Source: Clostridia bacterium (GTDB taxonomy: Bacteria > Bacillota > Clostridia > Peptostreptococcales > Anaerovoracaceae). Taken from it: a stretch of DNA of 16,885 nt. Below are positions 14,995-16,885 of this stretch, piece after piece. The position numbers and the translations under genes are program-made. The notes beneath the pieces were generated by a model. That model was not told where the DNA came from. It saw nothing but the letters and a program-made list of their open reading frames with translations, and ran no database searches. Position 1 is the stretch's first letter; each line of letters opens with the position of its first letter. The stretch lies in the NCBI GenBank assembly GCA_024403215.1, contig JAKSSJ010000018.1, forward strand, positions 1 to 16,885, given 5' to 3'.

Positions 14995-15040
14995 TGGAGC
15001 TGCTGGCCGGATTTGAACCGGCGACCTGCTGATTACGAAT
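14995..15040 (-). other. 3' part of tRNA-Thr(CGU), probable att site of an integrated element
   Basis: On the minus strand this is the 3' part of a tRNA: anticodon loop TTCGTAA (15033-15039, anticodon CGT), 3' anticodon strand TCAGC, a 5-nt variable region, T-stem GCCGG/CCGGC with loop TTCAAAT, acceptor strand CAGCAGC, discriminator T and encoded CCA. The T-CCA end and anticodon fit tRNA-Thr. No matching 5' half (GCTGA stem, D-arm, GCTGCTG acceptor) lies upstream, so the gene is cut in or near the anticodon loop. With a tyrosine integrase gene adjacent, this is most simply the duplicated tRNA end left at one junction of an integrated element. The complete tRNA should lie at the other end, beyond the window. 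Confidence 0.82.
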
Positions 15041-15104
15041 GGTCATCCGAGCTCCTAATGTCTTACTAATAATAACAAAACTCGTGCTTTATATTCAAGC
15101 ACTT

Positions 15105-15222
15105 TGTTGCCCTGTTGCCCCAAAAAACAAGCATTTTTTCTACTTTTTTTAATTCTTTCGCAACATCGAACTTACTTATTCACGTTATTAGTGAATAATG
15201 AGTTGATGCCCTCTTGTTGCCC
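15105..15222. repeat. TGTTGCCC direct repeats, candidate integrase arm sites
   Basis: TGTTGCCC occurs twice in tandem without a gap (15105-15112, 15113-15120) and again at 15215-15222 inside the 3' end of int. An inverted copy, GGGCAACA, is near 16514. Short direct repeats beside the crossover site are typical of arm-type binding sites for Tn916- and lambda-like integrases. That role is inferred from position only. Confidence 0.45.
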
Positions 15223-16737
15223 ATACGACTGATGAATGTTATCGAGACTCACATAAAAGTCCTTTGCAATCTCCTGTGCCTCGATGTCTTGAATGTGAGT
15301 ATACACATCGTTGATAACGGCATCATCATTATCACCCAAAATTGCTTTTGCCACAGCTGTTGAGTATTTTGCCAGAGCCAAGCGTGTACACATTGTGTGT
15401 CTGAACTTGTAAAAATGGACATCAGAATCAAGCCCATATTTTGCTCGAAATCTTTGAACACAACTATGTAACCCTGATTCTTCCAACCACTGCCCTTCAG
15501 GATTCGGAAAAACGAACTTGCTATTTCTGATTTTTTCATTGTTGTTTACAGCACAACATTTCTTCCATTCTCTCAAGGTTTCAACTGCCAGAGCAGAAAG
15601 TATTAAGCATCTATTCTTCTTGTTCTTTGTTGTGGAAACAAACTCTTTTGACCTACTTGCTTTCTTGATGTCAGTTATTTCTTCAAACTCTCTGGATATC
15701 GCCTGATGAATATAGACTTTCTTTTGGTCTAAATCAATGGCATTCCATTCCAATGCTCGCATTTCGGCGGGTCTCATACCCGTACATTCAAGTACAACAA
15801 ACATAGTATAAAGCCGAAAACTATACGCTTTACTCTTCTCAAAAATAAGCCGAATCTCGTCATCCGTAAAATAGGGCTTCTTCATTGGAGTTACCTTGAG
15901 TGATAGTGGGCGCTTGAACCCGCGAAGAATATCCTTCGGTATTTCTTCTCTTTCGTATGCCGTTCTGAATACTATAGTTGTAATGCAACTTGCCCGTTGC
16001 AGGTTGCTGTCTACATACTTCTTCGCCAGCTCATTGAACACTTTCTTTACATCGGCTGTCGTAATCTGAGTCATCTGCATTGAGCCAAGATACGGATTTA
16101 CTACCGCCAACCCTCTACGATACCCCTCCATAGTACGGCTATTGGCTTTTCCGATTCCTTCTGCCAGTATTTTTAAAGAGTATTGCTCAAAATTGAGGTT
16201 TGTGTACTTTGCTCTTTCTTTTTCCTCGTACTCTTTACGGATGGCTTCTCTTATGAGAGCCACAGTTTTATCGTGCTCTTCATCACCGCCGCCCAATAAA
16301 ATAGTATCTTTCGGATGATTCAATTCATTCAGCTTTTCACCAAGATGGATTTGAGCGGAAGTCATATCACGAAAAGATTTACTGTATCTTTTCCGTTTTC
16401 CGTTCTCATCAGTACCCAAGTTGATTTGCACCATATAACGCCCATCGCTCAACTTTGAGATATTGCCTGAATACTCCATCTCGTCACCATCCATAGAATT
16501 ATTACCCTTACTGGGCAACATCAATCCTACCTCTTCAGACAAAGGATATCCATGCTCAGCCATATTATTCTTTTCGGTATCTCCAATAAGCAGTTTATTG
16601 AGGCTTGCAGGTGTAATGTACTCTTTTGCGCCTGCATCCACCTTTTCAAGAACGCCAGAAGCAATTAGAGCATACACAGATGTCTTTGTAATGCCAAGTA
16701 TTTTGGCAGTTTCCTGTACAGTATTTAATTTTTTCAT
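15172..16737 (-). CDS. int: Tyrosine recombinase/integrase with N-terminal excisionase-like HTH
   Basis: This enzyme should integrate and excise the element at tRNA-Thr. In its 521 residues are an excisionase-type helix-turn-helix (about 4-50, T-V-Q-E-T-A-K-I-L-G-I-T-K-T-S-V-Y), an AP2-like arm-binding region (about 93-140), a core-binding helical domain (about 180-270) and the catalytic domain. Catalytic residues are Arg322 (T-G-M-R-P-A-E), a lysine near 371-374, Arg446-His447 (Y-K-F-R-H-T) and nucleophile Tyr479 (D-V-Y-T-H). Two family positions differ: the H of H-x-x-R is Tyr443, and the later H/W is Asp469 (L-G-D). Proteins of this type usually have about 380-420 residues; the extra length is the N-terminal domain. 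Start is ATG with AGGAG 6 nt upstream. It reads toward the att site. Confidence 0.9.
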   Translation of the reverse strand: MKKLNTVQETAKILGITKTSVYALIASGVLEKVDAGAKEYITPASLNKLLIGDTEKNNMAEHGYPLSEEVGLMLPSKGNNSMDGDEMEYSGNISKLSDGRYMVQINLGTDENGKRKRYSKSFRDMTSAQIHLGEKLNELNHPKDTILLGGGDEEHDKTVALIREAIRKEYEEKERAKYTNLNFEQYSLKILAEGIGKANSRTMEGYRRGLAVVNPYLGSMQMTQITTADVKKVFNELAKKYVDSNLQRASCITTIVFRTAYEREEIPKDILRGFKRPLSLKVTPMKKPYFTDDEIRLIFEKSKAYSFRLYTMFVVLECTGMRPAEMRALEWNAIDLDQKKVYIHQAISREFEEITDIKKASRSKEFVSTTKNKKNRCLILSALAVETLREWKKCCAVNNNEKIRNSKFVFPNPEGQWLEESGLHSCVQRFRAKYGLDSDVHFYKFRHTMCTRLALAKYSTAVAKAILGDNDDAVINDVYTHIQDIEAQEIAKDFYVSLDNIHQSYGQQEGINSLFTNNVNK

Positions 16738-16758
16738 TCAATTCTCCTAACATTTTTG

Positions 16759-16779
16759 CCTGCCCATAACGGGTTCAGG
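16759..16779 (-). other. Hairpin between tRNA-like RNA and int start
   Basis: On the minus strand CCTG-AA-CCC pairs with GGG-CAGG around a 5-nt loop, with an AA bulge. No U-run follows, so it is not a terminator. It lies 11 nt upstream of the int ribosome-binding site and could be a leader structure or a processing signal. Confidence 0.4.
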
Positions 16780-16786
16780 ACTTAAA

Positions 16787-16847
16787 CGATGTGTACGGGA
16801 CTCGAACCCGTATCGGAGAACCTGACCTACCTTTAGTCGAACACACC
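16787..16847 (-). ncRNA. tRNA-like RNA with reduced anticodon arm, in the int leader
   Basis: The 61-nt minus-strand sequence folds as a tRNA: acceptor GGTGTGT (16841-16847) with ACACATC (16788-16794), one G-U pair; U8; D-stem GACT/GGTC with a 7-nt loop AAAGGTA holding the conserved GG and A; T-stem ACGGG/CCCGT with loop TTCGAGT; discriminator G. Between D- and T-stems there are only 12 nt instead of about 22, leaving GGTTCTCC, at most a 2-bp mini-stem, where the anticodon arm should be. No CCA is encoded (TTT follows). It cannot decode. It could be a processing or regulatory element, a tRNA mimic, or a decayed tRNA; the intact pairing argues against simple decay. It differs from the tRNA-Thr att site, so it is not a copy of it. 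Confidence 0.6.
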
Positions 16848-16855
16848 AAAATAAT

Positions 16856-16882
16856 AAAAAAATACAGTCCTAACGACTGTAT
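16856..16882 (-). terminator. Terminator or attenuator upstream of the tRNA-like RNA
   Basis: On the minus strand ATACAGTC (16875-16882) pairs perfectly with GACTGTAT (16862-16869) around a 5-nt loop, followed by six U (16856-16861). It ends a transcript entering from the right, or attenuates int expression. No promoter is visible between it and int. Confidence 0.85.
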
Positions 16883-16885
16883 CAA

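Larger units (their letters stand above)
15041..16885. mobile_element. Left end of an integrated element (ICE, prophage or island), partial
   Basis: Evidence is the cut tRNA-Thr at the junction, the tyrosine integrase reading toward that junction, candidate arm-type repeats, and a tRNA-like RNA upstream of int. The right end and cargo are outside the window, so the type of element is unknown. The exact left boundary may fall anywhere within the tRNA identity, about 14995-15040. Positions 15041-15171 contain no gene: they hold a weak hairpin (GTGCTT/AAGCAC, about 15084-15102), TGTTGCCC repeats and A/T runs. Confidence 0.75.

Noticed and set aside
14995..15060. A complete tRNA gene
   Set aside because: No 5' acceptor strand, D-arm or 5' anticodon strand that pairs with the 3' part is present upstream.
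15084..15102. Terminator for int
   Set aside because: The GTGCTT/AAGCAC hairpin is short and followed by GAGTTTTG, too weak to call confidently.
16755..16782. Hairpin upstream of int as a terminator
   Set aside because: It is followed by CAAAAATG on the minus strand rather than a U-run.
1..16885. CRISPR array, rRNA or insertion sequence
   Set aside because: No regularly spaced repeats, rRNA-like stretches or transposase genes were seen.

Overview
The window reads as a low-GC Firmicutes chromosome, most likely class Clostridia (a Lachnospiraceae-like organism). The evidence is the AT-rich sequence, sigma-A type promoters, the smpB-ssrA pairing, the ECF module, paired bactofilin genes and an AddB-type nuclease. 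The species cannot be named from sequence alone.

Layout. Positions 1-92 hold a leftward promoter with a LexA-like operator, for a gene outside the window, and the tmRNA terminator. A leftward block (93-4308) runs from a small membrane protein through an amidohydrolase, an RluC/RluD-type pseudouridine synthase, signal peptidase I and SmpB into the tmRNA gene. SmpB and tmRNA together rescue stalled ribosomes. A second leftward block (4320-7249) encodes a MATE exporter, a membrane-anchored protein with a C-x-H...C-x2-C module and a MltG-like domain, and class II fructose-bisphosphate aldolase, ending at a clear terminator. One rightward gene (7298-7732) encodes a minimal prepilin-peptidase-like protein with its own promoter. 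It converges on and overlaps queT, the last gene of a leftward ECF transporter operon (ecfA1-ecfA2-ecfT-queT, 7683-10613). A terminator separates that operon from two tandem bactofilins (10659-11740). The bactofilin promoter is back to back with the promoter of addB (11850-14954, rightward), whose start codon sits where transcription should begin.

The right end (about 14995-16885) is accessory DNA. Just beyond the addB terminator lies only the 3' part of a tRNA-Thr(CGU) gene, from anticodon loop to CCA, which looks like an att site. It is followed by a tyrosine recombinase with an excisionase-like helix-turn-helix at its N-terminus. The element continues beyond the right edge. Upstream of the integrase, in its likely leader, is a 61-nt sequence that folds as a tRNA with normal acceptor, D and T arms but an anticodon arm reduced to 8 nt. 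I consider this the least explained object in the window.

All motif and structure statements come from reading the sequence by eye. No database search or folding program was run.
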